Positions 32,333-45,376 of a stretch of 64,000 nt of DNA are shown piece after piece. This DNA comes from Pomphorhynchus laevis (Eukaryota > Acanthocephala > Palaeacanthocephala > Echinorhynchida > Pomphorhynchidae). The translations under genes and the position numbers were made by a program. Location: the NCBI GenBank assembly GCA_012934845.2, contig WNNJ02000513.1, positions 1 to 64,000 of the forward strand, in the 5' to 3' direction. Below the pieces are notes generated by a model. The model saw only the letters and a list, made by a program, of their open reading frames with translations, was not told where the DNA came from and did no database searches. The first letter of the stretch is position 1; each line of letters opens with the position of its first letter.

Positions 32333-35300
32333 GAGATACAATTGCTCTTTACCAGGAAATAACTTCACCATACCTTTGTGGACGTCTTCGAATTCGACTG
32401 CTGCGTCGAATGATCGCTGGTTGGACTACAAACCGAGATTTGTTATTGGTTGTCTCCTCAAACCCATTTCTGTCTCGTTGTGGGGATCCTTCTGTGGATT
32501 TCTCTTGAGTATTTTCAGTCAATGACTGTGACCTACTGGTATCTCCTGTTTGGCTAATGATATTCGATCTTCTGCTTAAATCAGTACGAGTCTCGTCTTG
32601 TTGTAAGTTGGAATCCAATGCAATATATTCCCATTCCTGTAATACATCTACATCATTTTGATCACCTTGGGCTAATTCAGTACACCTGTCAATCCGCTTT
32701 CTTAGTTGATCAACATGTGTTCGTACCCTTCTACCGTCTCGAGTTCGTATTTCATATAAGTTCGCACTCGTTCTTTTGATAACCTCAGCTGCTTCCCATA
32801 GTTGGCCTCGATTTCGACAATACCAGACTAAATTCTGTGTAACAAATGATCCCGGCCGACATTTTTGATCGTGTTAATATTTCTGACGCTCTTTAGCACG
32901 ATGAGCAACTGTATGTTGATTTGGTTTAATCCTGTCTCACAGAGTAGGCAATCTTCTTCCTAGAAAAGCCATAGAGGGCGATGTACCTGTGGTTGAATGT
33001 GGTGTATTACGATATGAAATTAGAAATTGTTGTAATCTCAAATTAAGTTCTCCTTGGTGTTTCAATAATAGTTGTTTGAATACTCGTACAAAACGTTCAG
33101 CTAGCCCATTCGATTGGGGGTGGTATGGAGCTGTTCGTATATGATTAATGCCGTTGTTTTTCAAGAATTGCCTAAACGCATCTGACGAGAAAGGAGGGCC
33201 ATTATCCGACACGACTACTGCTGGAACACCCCATCTCGCAAATAATGTTCGTAACTTATTTATAACTATTGTGGCGGTAATCGTTGTGACAGGAATTACT
33301 TCCGGCCATTTTGTTAGAGCACATTGCACAATTAAATAATATTTGCCGTTATGAGGTCCCGCAAAATCCATATGAATTCGCTCCCATTCTTTGTCTGGAA
33401 TCGACCAGGGTTGCAAGTGGTACGTTCGGTTCACTATGTCTGACACCCTGACATTCCTCGCACCCAGCTATCCAATTTTCAATGTCTGAAGTGATTCCCG
33501 GTCACTATACATAAAATCTAACTAAATTTTTCATCGAAACTATTCTCGGGTGTCCTTGGTAAAGCATCCTCATGACCTGTGTTCTTAAATTAATAGGAAC
33601 TATAATTCTACCCGCCATCAACAAAATTCCTGCTTCCACTTCGATCATATGACGCTGTGCAAAGTAAGGTTTGATGTTCGACTCGATGACTAGAGGTCAT
33701 TGTGTATTCACGTATCTCCGAACCAGTTTCAGAATACGATCTTTATCTGTTTCGTCTTTTAATCTCTCAGAAGACATGCCCGTTACATACATAGTTTCGG
33801 ATTGAATCAGGTTGATAAAACTTTCCTCTTCACTGTTCTCCCCTGCCTCCTTTTCTATTTAACTAGCGCTTGGTAGACGAGAAAGTGCATCCGCTATGTA
33901 GTTATCATTACCCGTTACATACTCGAGATCATAGTCACATTGATTTAATACGGTAGCCCATCTCACTAAACGATGATTTGTAACTTTCTGCAGATCTCTG
34001 TGTTCTCCCATTATATGTTTTAAAGGTTTGTGATCCGACTGTAATGTGAATTTTCGACCCGCTAAGTAATGATTAAATGTCTGTGCAGCAAATACCAATG
34101 CTAACGTTTCACGGTCTATTTGGGCATAACTTTGTTCGCTGGAACTTAACAGTCGTGAGGCATATGCGATCGGAAAAAACTCTTTGCCCTTCTTTTGCAT
34201 TAGTACAGCGCCCACACCAACCTCACATGCGTCACACATCAGTTTTAATGGGGATTTTTCGTCTACAGTCTTCAAAATTTTTTTTGCTTAATAGCAATTC
34301 CTTTACCTGTATCCATTCATTATAATGTTCGCCAGTCCATTCCCATTTAACTTTCTTACTGGTTAATTCATACAATCTCTTGCATTTCCATCGCATGTTT
34401 GGTACAAATTTGTCTAGAAAATTTACTGTTCCCAAAAACGCTTTAACTTACCTTTTTTTTAGGTGATGGCATTTCTTGTATTGCACGAATTTTTTCAGGA
34501 TCGGCAACCACATTATCTTCGTCTAAAATATGCCCTAGAAACGGTACTCTAGACTTGCCAAATACGCATTTATCTTTATTCACTCGAATATTTGCTTGAT
34601 TTAACCTGTCTAGTACCTGCTTCAATCTTTCGATATGACTTTCCATATTTTCCGCTGCAATAATAATGTCATCGAGATAAACCGCCACTCCTTCAATTCC
34701 ATCCAATAAGGAAGTCATATACCGTTGAAAAATAATAGGACTGGTTGTTAAACCGAACGGGAGACGGCGGTATTGGAAAAATCCAATGGGAATAGCAATT
34801 GTCAATAAAGAACGGCATTCCGGAGCTATCGGCATTTGTAAATATGCTTGTCGTAAATCAATTTTGGAAGATACCTTGTCGCCGGCTATTTTTATCATTA
34901 TGCTGTCGAAGTTCGGCATTTCATACATTTCCGAACTTAACACTGGATTAATTGTCACTCGAAAATCGGCACAAATACGAATATCTTTATCTGCTTTCCG
35001 TACGATGACTAAAGGTGTTGCCCATTTGATGACCTCTTGCCCCACATCGATCGGTTCTATCACACCTTCCTTCTGCAATCTTTGAATTTCTCTTATCACA
35101 ACTGGGCGAAGAGCTAACGGAATTCTTCTACAGAGGATTGCATTTGGTATCGCATTTTCGTGGACGTGTAGTTTTACCTCAAAATTCTTTATTTGACAGG
35201 ATTGAGAAGTAAATAAACTTGAATGAATTTGCAAAAGCTGTCGCATACTATCACCGTGTTGATCTGTTAATGCATTTACTGCTACCTCTGTAGGCCATTT

Positions 35301-36578
35301 AAGTCCAAACGCTCTTATCCAGGTCCTTCCAAACAACGGTCGACTGTCCTGTTGAATAACTTCAGCCTCTAAATCCAATTTGGCTCCACCGAGTTCTATT
35401 CGAAGGTTACAACTGCCTAGTGTTTGAATACGGTATCCTCCAAAACTTTTTAACCACCGAGGATTTCTTAAGCTGGGACATCCTATGTTTCGCCATATTG
35501 TCGCAGGAAGAGTTGAAATTGCCGCACCCGTATCATAATCCATTACACATGACTGGTTGTTTAACTTAATACTGATCGAAGGCCCCTCGTATGATTGTAC
35601 TTGAAATATTTCGACATATTCTGCCTCTACTTGCAACAATGCGATTTCGTCATCAGATAGCGCTTCCTGCACTTCGTTTATCCTGGTTGTTTTATGCTTC
35701 TTAGTTTGACAACATATCTGAACATGACCAATTTTATTGCAGAAATAGCATCGCAATTTTTTTGCTGGACATTCAATTTGATATGCATGAAATCGGTTGT
35801 ACTTATTGTATCTGGTTGCTTTGTTATACCGTTTAGACTTATCCTTGTTCAACTCGAAAACCTTTGTTTTATTTGCTTCCGACCCTTGAATCGGCTTGAT
35901 AAGTGTGGTGGCTCGACGTGTCAATTAAAACGTTCGAGCGATATTTAAGACTTCTTCTAAGCTGGAATTCGGTAATCGGAGCGCTGCATTTCGCACCTCT
36001 GGATGAGGAGTTTGTATTACTAACATATATCTTATCCATTCATCAACAGTCTGTTTTTCGTTCCTGATTTCACTTGAAAAAAACTTATTTATTAGCGATT
36101 CCTCTTGCATGGGCTATCCAGGATGCATATGTCTGATCGGGTTGATACGTGCACTGAGAAAATTCGTATCTCGCAGTCAGGATATGGATGGGCTTATCAT
36201 AGTGCATCTTCATTACATTGATGATATCATCGTAACTGGTTGTCGTGTCCATTACTTGCGGAAGTAACTTTTTTAGCAATTGATACGTCTTGCTGGCCAC
36301 CGAAGATAGAAGAATTTCTTTCTGTTGCGGATTATGGTTTCTGTCTTGTGCTCGTAAAAAATGTGCAAATTGATCGGAATAATCCATCCACGTGTCATCT
36401 TCCTCTTGAAAAACTGGCGAAAATTTGTATAAACTGCACCACCACGGGCAGAACCCATTTGTATACGTTCAATTAGTTCCTGCATGGCAACAATCTTCTT
36501 TTGTTGATCATTTGATAATATCTAGAGTTCTCCCTTACTAGGAGTTATCTCACCCTCGTCGTCACTTGTTGTATTTCC

Positions 36579-36806
36579 TAACATTTAAAGTGTCCAAACG
36601 ACAAATATTAAAGAGTCACTTTTTACTGAAAAGAAACAACAATGCAATAAAAAAAACTGTCACAGCATATATATAATCACTGTCGGTACAATATCAAAAG
36701 ATCTCTGAATGAGTAGGCACACTCATTCTATTTTCTAATACAACCATTGTTTAGTGTGTGCATTGCTGCTTACATTATCAGGATCAATGGGTGTACCGCT
36801 ACTCAT
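36579..36806 (-). repeat. Right LTR (5' LTR) of the Gypsy fossil
   Basis: Partner of 32107-32332. It is followed directly by the resumed LINE K at ACGTTACACCTGG. Confidence 0.75.
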
Positions 36807-36814
36807 ACGTTACA

Positions 36815-38985
36815 CCTGGTTACACTGATGCAATGGGGAGTACTCAAGAGCATTTTTCACTAAATATCATTCAGTGGAATTGGTGAGGTGCTTCTGCCCT
36901 TAGGTTTCTATCTGGTAGAGATGCAGATGTTATAGTTCTTCAGGAGACGCGGTCTATCCGTCTACCACAGGACATTACTCGATTTATCCCAAAGCACATT
37001 ACCACCCACTTAAGTCAGTACATAACCCCTCCCCACTCCTCCTCTTCTCAAGGTCTTCTAACATTAGTTAAATGATCTTTGATGTCCTATCTTACTAAAC
37101 TACTCATATCCAGCCCTTTCTTGTTTAGCTATATCACTTGTTAAGAATGGTAAACTCATCAATATAGCCAATATCTATATTAGGCCAGGGGAAATTCACA
37201 AGAACCGTGAGCTCCTGGACCGTATTTGGATTACTGCAGCACTTCGCAGAGCCATGAACAGCTACCTTATTCATAAACCATATTCCCCCACTTTCATTGT
37301 TCAAAAACTAATTATTTCCTCGACATATTATTACTTCATAAGATGTGGTTGTTGAAACCCATATGCACTAAGCAGTCACGCCAACAGCTGACCACCTCTC
37401 ATGACCTATTACGCTAGTCACTGGAGGAAGATGTTGCTTAGAAGGAGGTTTCACTTCGATCCTATTAGAGTAGCCTTCTTTCAGGCAGCTATCCAACTCT
37501 TCCCTAGGATAGGGAATGACAGTTTGACTGAATTTAATATCTACCTCTCTTCGAAAGCTATCGGGATCCTTTCGACTACCTATAGAGGTCGCATTTACAA
37601 TCCCACTCCAACAAAACTCAAGGTTCTAGCAAACCTGCTACACCTTCCTAATCTCTCTGCTTCCTTCCGGCAGGTTCTCTCGAATAAATACTGGAGTTCT
37701 AGATAGAGGTTCTAGCTGAGTAGAGACAGGACGAGTATTACTCGTCTTAATCACTCTCAGGCTTCATTCTGGAAGATATTCAAGAAGTTTGTCTGCTGCG
37801 GGAGAGGGCATCGGGTTGGATTGGTAGCGCAGGCCTTGATAGAGATTTGGAGGAGTCACTATTCCTACATAATTATGGTGCCATGCTTTCTCTCCAGCCA
37901 ATCCCGCATTGGTATGACTTCAGGAGCAGGGACTTATTTGTTACGAATATCCTTAACTCCTGGGCCCACTTCCGGCCACCTACAAATCCGTCGCTTCACT
38001 CTCTTTGGGAGTTTCTCATATTTTAACAGCCTGTCAAATAAGAGAAGTGGCCGTCACAATGCTTTTAACCTCACCATCCGATGTAGCCGGCATTAATTGT
38101 AGCCGACGTATATTTTTACCAAAAGAAATCAGATTCGTGTCTTAAAGACCTGGGGCCCATTTCGATTCAAAATTTCCTCATATCAATTTACAAAAACCGC
38201 TCGCATGTAGAATCCGCGACCATTTAAGTAGGGGTAATTTAATCCCACTGAGTGTTCATGGGTTTGTCAAAGGTCGCTTGGTACATTCACCAATTTGTGG
38301 AGTGCATAAGTTTTGTCAGGATAACAGTCATCAGCTTGCTGTGGCTGTTTTTTCTTGACTTTTCCGTTGTATTTGACCGCATCTCCATTCCCCTTGTTAT
38401 CTCCACTCTCAGGTCCATCGGGCTGCCTGCGAGAATTGTTAACAGGGTAGAGATATTGCTGTAAACCAAGCGATTTTTAATATGAAGAGTATCCTGATGT
38501 ACGTCAGTTCCACCCTATTACAGGTGGGCCTCAAGGCTCCTCACTTTCTCTTGTCTTATATCTTGCTGCCTCCATTGTTCTCTTCAGAAATTTTAAACGT
38601 GATAATCATCTCGTTGTATTTGCTGATGATACCACATTCCTGTTTTCTGGACGCAGGTGCAAAGATAGTCTCGGACATTAGCTTTTTCGTTTTATATTAA
38701 AAGAGCAGCTTACCACTTCCAATCTTATTTTAAACTCGAAAATTCATGGCGCCCTTGCCACCAAAAAGAAGCTTAAGAGACTAGCACTATCTGCACACTC
38801 CTCCATTTTGCAGCCTCAACCACGTCCCATCTTCACGAGATTAGTAAAATATCTGGGGTTCACCGTTACGGTGAATTGGTCGGCGAAAGCTGACCTGGAT
38901 AGAATTAAACGTATCCTTAAGAGAGTAAGGTGTGCACTGAAACGGGCCCAGCATCTGCATTGAATGAGAAAACTGAAGTACGTCC
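36815..38985 (+). pseudogene. LINE K, 3' part: decayed ORF2
   Basis: Resumes at the ORF2 start (ATGGGGAGTACTCAAGAGC) and keeps traces of all blocks: QWN, VLQETRSIRLPQDI, RRRFHFDPIRVAFFQAAIQL (about 37437-37496), RISIPLVIS and GFTVTVNWSAKADLDR. Many stops, frame changes and small deletions break it. It ends near 38985 without the usual 3' end, so it is truncated. Confidence 0.75.
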
Positions 38986-40254
38986 TTGGTGAAGTTCTAT
39001 ACTCCGATAGCGCCTGCTACAAATTATTATCAAATCTTATTATTATTTGTGCATTTTTATACCAGTTCAGGAAAAACAGCTACAGATCGGCTAGTTCAAA
39101 GAACAAAATAAAAACAAAAATACACTGAGCAGAAGCGAGTATGTATTATAATCAACAAATCATAAAAAACTATAAATATAACCAACAAAACAAAAACAAT
39201 TAGTAATTCACAAAAAAAATCATTGCAATCAACAGAAAACATATAATACAAATTAAACAATTAAACACTACAATTGAAATGCCAGAGACAATAAAATCAA
39301 CTACAAACAAGTAAATTTAAATTAGATCAAAATAAACCAAACATCTTAAAAACCAAAACACAATGAAGATAATGACTGCAAAACATATATCAATGTAAGC
39401 ATAGATCATAACCTCCAGTGTTTCCCTCTAAACATCACTGCCTTTTTTACGATATTTGATTTATTTGAATAGGATCTAATAAATTATTAATAAATTAATA
39501 ATTAATTATTATGTTGTAATCGTTCTAGCAATAATATAAATAAGACTATATGTAATCATAAGGTAATGTTATAATACTCATTTTGTAATAATCATTAAAA
39601 TCAAGTATTTATAACCCAGTATGAACTGATAAATATAAATAGTATACAATGTTTATGTACAAATATATGAAGAACTGCTAGAGCAAAGATAAGATGAATT
39701 GCTATATCATCATATTTTGACCATTCTTCCTCAACCTATCATAATAGGAGTATATATTGTCGATGCATACAACGGTCGATGCCCAGCAATATTTGTATAT
39801 ACAACTGTTGATATATCCTCGTCAGCAGCTGTTATAGTATCAATATATACCTTGGATCATCCATAAATTGCGCATTGCATCCGGCTATTTAGGACTTGTC
39901 AGATTCTATGTGGTAATTTGTAGGTTGCCGCATTCTCCTGTACAGGAAAAATACTATACCGTTTCCATAAGAGACAAATAATATTACTTAACTGAATGTA
40001 CATTTGTTGTGTTATAAATACATTTAAAGATAAAATTATATTAATCTTTTATGATCTGATTAATATAGACAATATATCATGTATTAGAATAAAGATTGGA
40101 TGCCATCTTCAGGAACTGCTGTATATCAGGTTTTGGACTTCATTTTTCAATCCAAAATAGAAGAAGGCTTAAATTCATGTTAATGATTATGTATTTCTTC
40201 TGCATCATTTCACAATATGACAGCAATGAAAAACTGTTGATGTGAAACTCTAAT
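38986..40254. other. AT-rich intergenic DNA
   Basis: A-rich sequence (39010-39420), then AT-rich DNA with a slightly GC-richer patch at about 39730-39960. No frame, RNA gene or repeat that I can name. Confidence 0.5.
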
Positions 40255-40261
40255 CTGAGAG

Positions 40262-40426
40262 AGATTGTAATGTGACACAAAATCCGAATATCATTATAGC
40301 TTATACCTATTAATTTGTTTAAACAAATTTCTTTTTGGCAATTATTATTATATCTAGTATTGGATTTCTACAAATCCAATGTATAGAAAACTGTTTTTAT
40401 CTTTTTGTGTCACATTACAATTTGTC
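40262..40426. repeat. Inverted repeat pair upstream of the PLC-X gene (possible MITE)
   Basis: ATTGTAATGTGACACAAAA (about 40265-40283) is exactly complementary to TTTTGTGTCACATTACAAT at about 40404-40422. The 120 bp between have no coding capacity. This fits a short non-autonomous DNA element. The target duplication is not clear. Confidence 0.5.
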
Positions 40427-40435
40427 TCTAAGTAA

Positions 40436-40479
40436 AAATGTAAGTGCCTCTATGTAAGTACATAGAGGCACTTACATTT
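40436..40479. promoter_or_regulatory. Perfect 20-bp-arm hairpin just upstream of the PLC-X gene
   Basis: AAATGTAAGTGCCTCTATGT and its exact complement are separated by AAGT. It ends 26 bases before the start codon at 40506, so it probably lies in the 5' UTR or core promoter. It could be a regulatory hairpin, a small-RNA precursor or the remains of an insertion; nothing in the sequence decides this. Confidence 0.55.
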
Positions 40480-40505
40480 GGTTAGTGTGAACAGTATAAC
40501 GAAGA

Positions 40506-41801
40506 ATGATGTTTTCTATCACATGCTTTCTGGGAACTATTATGAATTCAGCTTTTTTAATTCCGATCGTAACAGTGGCGTCATCATCAGATAACGATAT
40601 AAATCAATCCGGAGAAGGATACACTAGCACAGGACAAAGTTATGAGCACTCAAGATGTGAAACAGTTAACCAGACAATTGCAAAATTAACAAAACAAATT
40701 TGTTATCAAACATGTGAAGGTAATAAAAATTGGCTGAAGGATTGCTTTGAGGTAAGTGGTGAAGAAGAATGTAGAAGATGTTATTGTGAACATCAAAATA
40801 AGTACAATGTATGTATTACGGATGAAAATATGAAAGTAATTCCCTTGTGGAAACTGTTCACAAAATCGTTCAAGTCAGGTAAAAATGTAAGCGAAGTGAG
40901 GTTCACTGATGTGTTATGGATTGGTGCCCATAATGCTGGAAGCGATAAGCTCCGGTTGCAGTATGACGAGCGCAGTCGACGATACACTGTAAGTACGTTG
41001 TCCACAAATTTGATGTGTAAAGTTATTAGATACGTAATATCGTGGCCTGCAGTTCGTGAAGCTTCCAGAATTACGGCTACAGATCAATTCAATAATATAT
41101 GGCAGTTACTGCAACTCGGTGTTCGCTTCTTTGATATGGATATATGCCTAGATGGTAATAATGATCTGCGTATTTGCCATTGTCTTTTCGGTAGGCGTAT
41201 GTCAATAATATTTTCACAATTCAGACATTGGATTTTTGTAAACCCTAGGGATATATTAATACTACGTTTTGCAGATGGAATGGAAAATCAAAATATTCAC
41301 GATAGATTAGCAGACGAGCTACATAATTATCTAGGACAGTATTTGATTGATGAAAATATGTTTCAATGGCCGTATGATTTGAATCGACTACAGCATGGAG
41401 ATCGTAGAATTTTAGTAATTGTAAGAGCTAAACACAGTAGCTATTCGTGGGCACATGTAGAAGATGTGTATATTCGAGGGGTTTATACAAACTCTCCTGA
41501 TATTAATGTTGTTGCTAAAAGCCAAATAAAAGAAGTTGAAACGTATAGAAATGATACCCTAAATGTGATTAATTCGTTTTTACAAAGATCATGGCTATCC
41601 GCCTGGGACATACTACTAAATGCCGAAAATTATCTTAATAAGACAAGCCAGCATAATTTGGAATTGCAAAATCGGTTAATTTTCAGTCAGAAATGGAATG
41701 ATTCTCTGCATGGTGCTAATGTTATTCTACTAAACTTCGTTAACCGTGATGTTTGTAAAAGATTGATTAGACTGAAACTGCTGGAAAACTTTTCAACGTG
41801 A
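40506..41801 (+). CDS. Probably secreted PI-PLC X-domain-like protein, single exon
   Basis: 431 codons from tandem ATGs to TGA without an intron. Residues 1-26 are hydrophobic with a small-residue end (VTVASS) and look like a signal peptide. A Cys-rich region (51-103) follows. The X-like domain starts at about 131, with WIGAHNAGS (His142, Asn143), LLQLGVRFFDMDI (Asp210, Asp212) and LRICHCL (His225). These match the HN...GxRxxExD...H catalytic pattern of eukaryotic and PLCXD-type PI-PLC enzymes. NPRDILILRF (247-255) is the conserved strand after it. There is no Y or C2 domain. The inferred role is an extracellular or lumenal phosphodiesterase-like protein acting on phosphoinositide or GPI-type lipids. 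AATAAA lies at 41889. The intronless form suggests a retrocopy or transfer, but this is not shown. Confidence 0.8.
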   Translation: MMFSITCFLGTIMNSAFLIPIVTVASSSDNDINQSGEGYTSTGQSYEHSRCETVNQTIAKLTKQICYQTCEGNKNWLKDCFEVSGEEECRRCYCEHQNKYNVCITDENMKVIPLWKLFTKSFKSGKNVSEVRFTDVLWIGAHNAGSDKLRLQYDERSRRYTVSTLSTNLMCKVIRYVISWPAVREASRITATDQFNNIWQLLQLGVRFFDMDICLDGNNDLRICHCLFGRRMSIIFSQFRHWIFVNPRDILILRFADGMENQNIHDRLADELHNYLGQYLIDENMFQWPYDLNRLQHGDRRILVIVRAKHSSYSWAHVEDVYIRGVYTNSPDINVVAKSQIKEVETYRNDTLNVINSFLQRSWLSAWDILLNAENYLNKTSQHNLELQNRLIFSQKWNDSLHGANVILLNFVNRDVCKRLIRLKLLENFST

Positions 41802-42138
41802 AATGAATCCACTTTTTTATTTCATTTTTTGCAAATTTTTGATTCTACTGTTGCTATATTCCGTTTTTTATGTAAACTATTATGGTTAAATAAATTGTTG
41901 ATGTCTTCTACTATGATAATTCCAAACATGCAATATTAACTTTATTAAAATACAGATTAATTTCATCAATAAAAAATATGGCCCAAGTTATATTTAAAAA
42001 TCAAAGTGAAAAAATAATCATTTCAGTAATATTTCTCATAAACAAATGTGCAATGATGATTATCATAAATAGAACGCAGCTACTTTTACTTTTGGTAAGC
42101 TAATAATATTAATGTGCAGCTAATGTCTAAACAGAAAT

Positions 42139-42216
42139 TACTGTTTCACAGCACCCAAAATTTAAAAAATTTCAAAAGTTTCAATAGTTTGTAAACTGTT
42201 GCTTGTTGTGAAACAG
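42139..42216. repeat. Inverted-repeat element, copy 1
   Basis: ACTGTTTCACAGCAC ... TTGTTGTGAAACAGT are inverted ends around an AT-rich centre. A close relative is at 45294-45376 and a half copy at about 42391-42410. Confidence 0.55.
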
Positions 42217-42650
42217 TAGTTGTTCCTGATGATTGCAGCAGTTATTGAAATACTGGACTGGACCTTTTCCTCGGATAATAGAAATCTTAGTTTCCATTAT
42301 CTGAGTAAAAAATGTAAATGACATTATTTTCATTATTCAATTAATATAATATTTTTGAAATATTAATATGGAATCAAAGATCTTTTGAGTGTTGTGAAAT
42401 AGTAGTTCCTGATAATAGCAGCAGCAATTGAAATATTGGACTGAAACCTTTTATCGAATAAATTGTCGTTTCTTTTATTTCATTTTATAAATAAATTACA
42501 ATTAAAAAGAAACAAATGGATATTTTATAAAAATGATATCAAACCAAACTAGATAAAACAGCTTTTGAAATTAACATTAAATAATTACTATGTGATGAAA
42601 GTCGAATGTGCAACGGACAATTTTTATAAAGGAAAGGGAACGAGAGTAAC

Positions 42651-42904
42651 AAAAAATAAAAAAGGCTTTATTTTATAAATCACAAGTTTGAAAAATTTTA
42701 CGTCTAATATTTGCAAATTGAAATAATAAAATAATAAAAAAATGGATATTAAATAATTTTATAAAATAGTATATCTGAACCCAGTGAAATTATCAAAATC
42801 AACACATCTAATGTTGGTCTAGTCAAATTACAAGATCGATATTAACTTGAATATTTTGTAACATTAATATTTACTAATCAAAGTTATATGCATTTCGTAT
42901 GTAT
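42651..42904. repeat. About 255-bp direct repeat, copy 1
   Basis: About 95% identical by eye to 43601-43852. The shared core includes AAGGCTTTATTTTATAAATC and ATCTAATGTTGGTCTAGTCA. No frame. Confidence 0.7.
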
Positions 42905-43559
42905 TTGTATTAAATTATAACTTGTCGCCGCGTTATAATTCGCAAACGCGTTGAGTACTAATAACCAACATTAAAGTTAAACGACGTATAAAAGTAGTTT
43001 TTTAAATTGAAATGTGGCGTTTTCAAATTGGCGCTTACAAACCTTCGTAATCTTTTTTATTTATTTAATCTCTTAATGTACAATGTTAAGATTGTACATT
43101 AAGGAGGTAAATGAGGTAAAAGCGGGTAAATGAGGATTACAAACAGATAAAAGAGTGATGCAAAATGTTAAAAACGATTTAAAAGAAGAAACTTTTTGTG
43201 ATATACTAGTATACATGATACAAATTATTGCAGACTTGATAAACTCATGATTTCTTTTATTTTTGTGAAATATATTTATTAAATTCTTCCGGATTTGAAA
43301 ATTAAATTTTCGTATTAATATTTTCTAAAAAAAGAAATTTTTCAAGGTTGATAAACATTTTAGACACGCTTAGTTTAAAATCACCATCAACTTATATATG
43401 GTTGAAAAGTACAATTTGAAAAGCAGCGAGGAATTCCATTTAAATTTCAAAACGTTTAAGATTAAAACTGGTAACGAAATACACCTATTTCCTGTACGTG
43501 TGCGCCTAGTAGTGCAATGAACTAAATCTATCCGTAATCCAAGAAAATTTCGTTTTGGT

Positions 43560-43589
43560 CTATAGGTCGTCCATTATAACGACCTATAG
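43560..43589. repeat. Perfect 11-bp-arm hairpin
   Basis: CTATAGGTCGT and its complement with an 8-base loop, directly before the second 255-bp repeat. Confidence 0.6.
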
Positions 43590-43600
43590 AGGAAATTAAA

Positions 43601-43852
43601 TAATAAAAAAGGCTTTATTTTATAAATCACAAGTTTGAAAAATGTTACGTTTAATATTTGCAAATTGAAATAATAAAATAATAAAAAAATATATATTAAA
43701 TAATTTTATAAAATTGTATATCTGAACACAGTGACATTATCAAAATCAACACATCTAATGTTGGTCTAGTCAAATTACAAGATCGATATTAACTTAAATA
43801 TTTTGTAACATTAATTGTTACTAATCAAAGTTATTATGCATTTTGTATGTAA
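43601..43852. repeat. About 255-bp direct repeat, copy 2
   Basis: Partner of 42651-42904, 950 bp downstream in the same orientation. Either a local duplication or two insertions of one short element. Confidence 0.7.
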
Positions 43853-45293
43853 TGTTAATGTATTAACGTTAAGTTAAACGACGTAGCAAAGTAGCGTTTA
43901 TGGATGTAAAATTTCACACCCTTATTTAGTTTTTTAAGGGTGTTATTTATTCATAATTTTTAATTAATCATAATTTATTTATTTATAATTTATATAATTA
44001 AATTGATGAATTATATTTTTCATTATAAGTGTTTGTTTGTAAATGCGAGTCATCAATTTATGATGTTAGCGATTGTTGGCAAACTTTATTTTTCCTTCTT
44101 TGTATACAATATTTTATTTATTCAAACTTTAAATAATTTAAAAATACTTATGCTGATTGTTTAAATATAAAATTAAAATCATCAATTAGTAAAAAATAAA
44201 AACTTCATTTATCGAATGTTTTTCTGCTAGAACAAAAATTAAAAATGTTTTAAACTAAAAATTTTTAAATTAAAAATCTTTTGGTTATAAGTGATAACGA
44301 AAATTCGACTTTTATTCGAATTAGACTTTTAGATGAATTATATTTTTCATTTATATTATAAAGCTCAAATACAGACGAAATGTTAAAACAAGTGTTATAA
44401 TTGTTTCCAATCAGTTATAAACTTCTGACATTTTTTAAATTTTTTCGAATTTGACATTTTAATTAAATATTTAATTAAATTATTTAATTTAATCTTATCA
44501 CGATTTCGTAATTTGTTGATTTATAAATCATACATATTGAAATCTCACAGCCTTTGCGAATTATTTACAATATTTCATTTATTCAAAATTTTTAATTAAT
44601 CATAATTCATTTATTTATAATCTATAAAATTTGAATATTTGGCATTAAACATACCAAAACAGTCATAGAAATTCATCATTTTGAAGAAATTTTAATTACA
44701 AAAGATCTATTAATATAAATGTTATAGAGTTACTCAATAAAATATTATTAATTGCAGATATGTTTTTAATAAAATATTGACAGTTAGAAAATATTTAAAG
44801 AATTAAAAAATAACTGTGTATAATGTATCCATGATATTACCCCGACAATTTTTGTGAACCAAAAACTTGATCAGTGGTGTTTGAAGTTTGCGATTTTTAA
44901 TAATCGTTACTTCAATAGTAAATTTTTGAAATTATTTTGTTTGATTTTCTGTATAATCAACAATTTATGATACCAATATAATGATTATGTTTTGTCTCTA
45001 GTGAAAATATTAATATTGATAAAAGGAAAATTGCGTACTTTGTAAAATACTACATGATTCACTGTATTTTATTGGTATTGTGAAATCATCTAATGTGAAG
45101 ACTTTTTAGTAATGTATTAGATGTAATATGTTTCCTTTAAAACAGTACAAAATAGATAAATAAAGATGCGGACTATATGCAAATGCTATTGAAGTAACTT
45201 GCAGACTAAAAATAGTCACCGAAATTACAATTTTATCAATAACTTTTTGAAAATATCCATTTGTTTCTTTTAATTGTAATTTATTTAGGAACC

Positions 45294-45376
45294 ACTGTTT
45301 CACAGCACGCAAAAGTTAAAAAAATTTCAAAAATTTCAAAAGTTTTTAAACTGTTGCTTGTTGTAAAACAGTAGTT
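45294..45376. repeat. Inverted-repeat element, copy 2
   Basis: Same arms as 42139-42216. The neighbouring 45256-45290 is an inverted copy of 42488-42520, so the repeat unit is longer than the hairpin and present in both orientations. Confidence 0.55.

Larger units (their letters stand above)
28222..36806 (-). mobile_element. Fossil Ty3/Gypsy LTR retrotransposon, split by LINE E
   Basis: A broken element on -, about 4.7 kb without LINE E. Parts in order from the right: 5' LTR (36579-36806), gag region with a CCHC knuckle (about 35700-36480), aspartic protease (about 35500), reverse transcriptase with a LDD box (about 34450-35150), RNase H (about 33860-34275), integrase (about 32940-33450) and the 3' LTR. 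The order protease-RT-RNase H-integrase is that of Ty3/Gypsy. Several breaks are present. The LTRs differ at about eight to ten of some 215 compared positions, so it is of moderate age. It sits at the ORF1/ORF2 junction of LINE K. TCAT lies at both outer borders and may be the target duplication. Confidence 0.8.
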
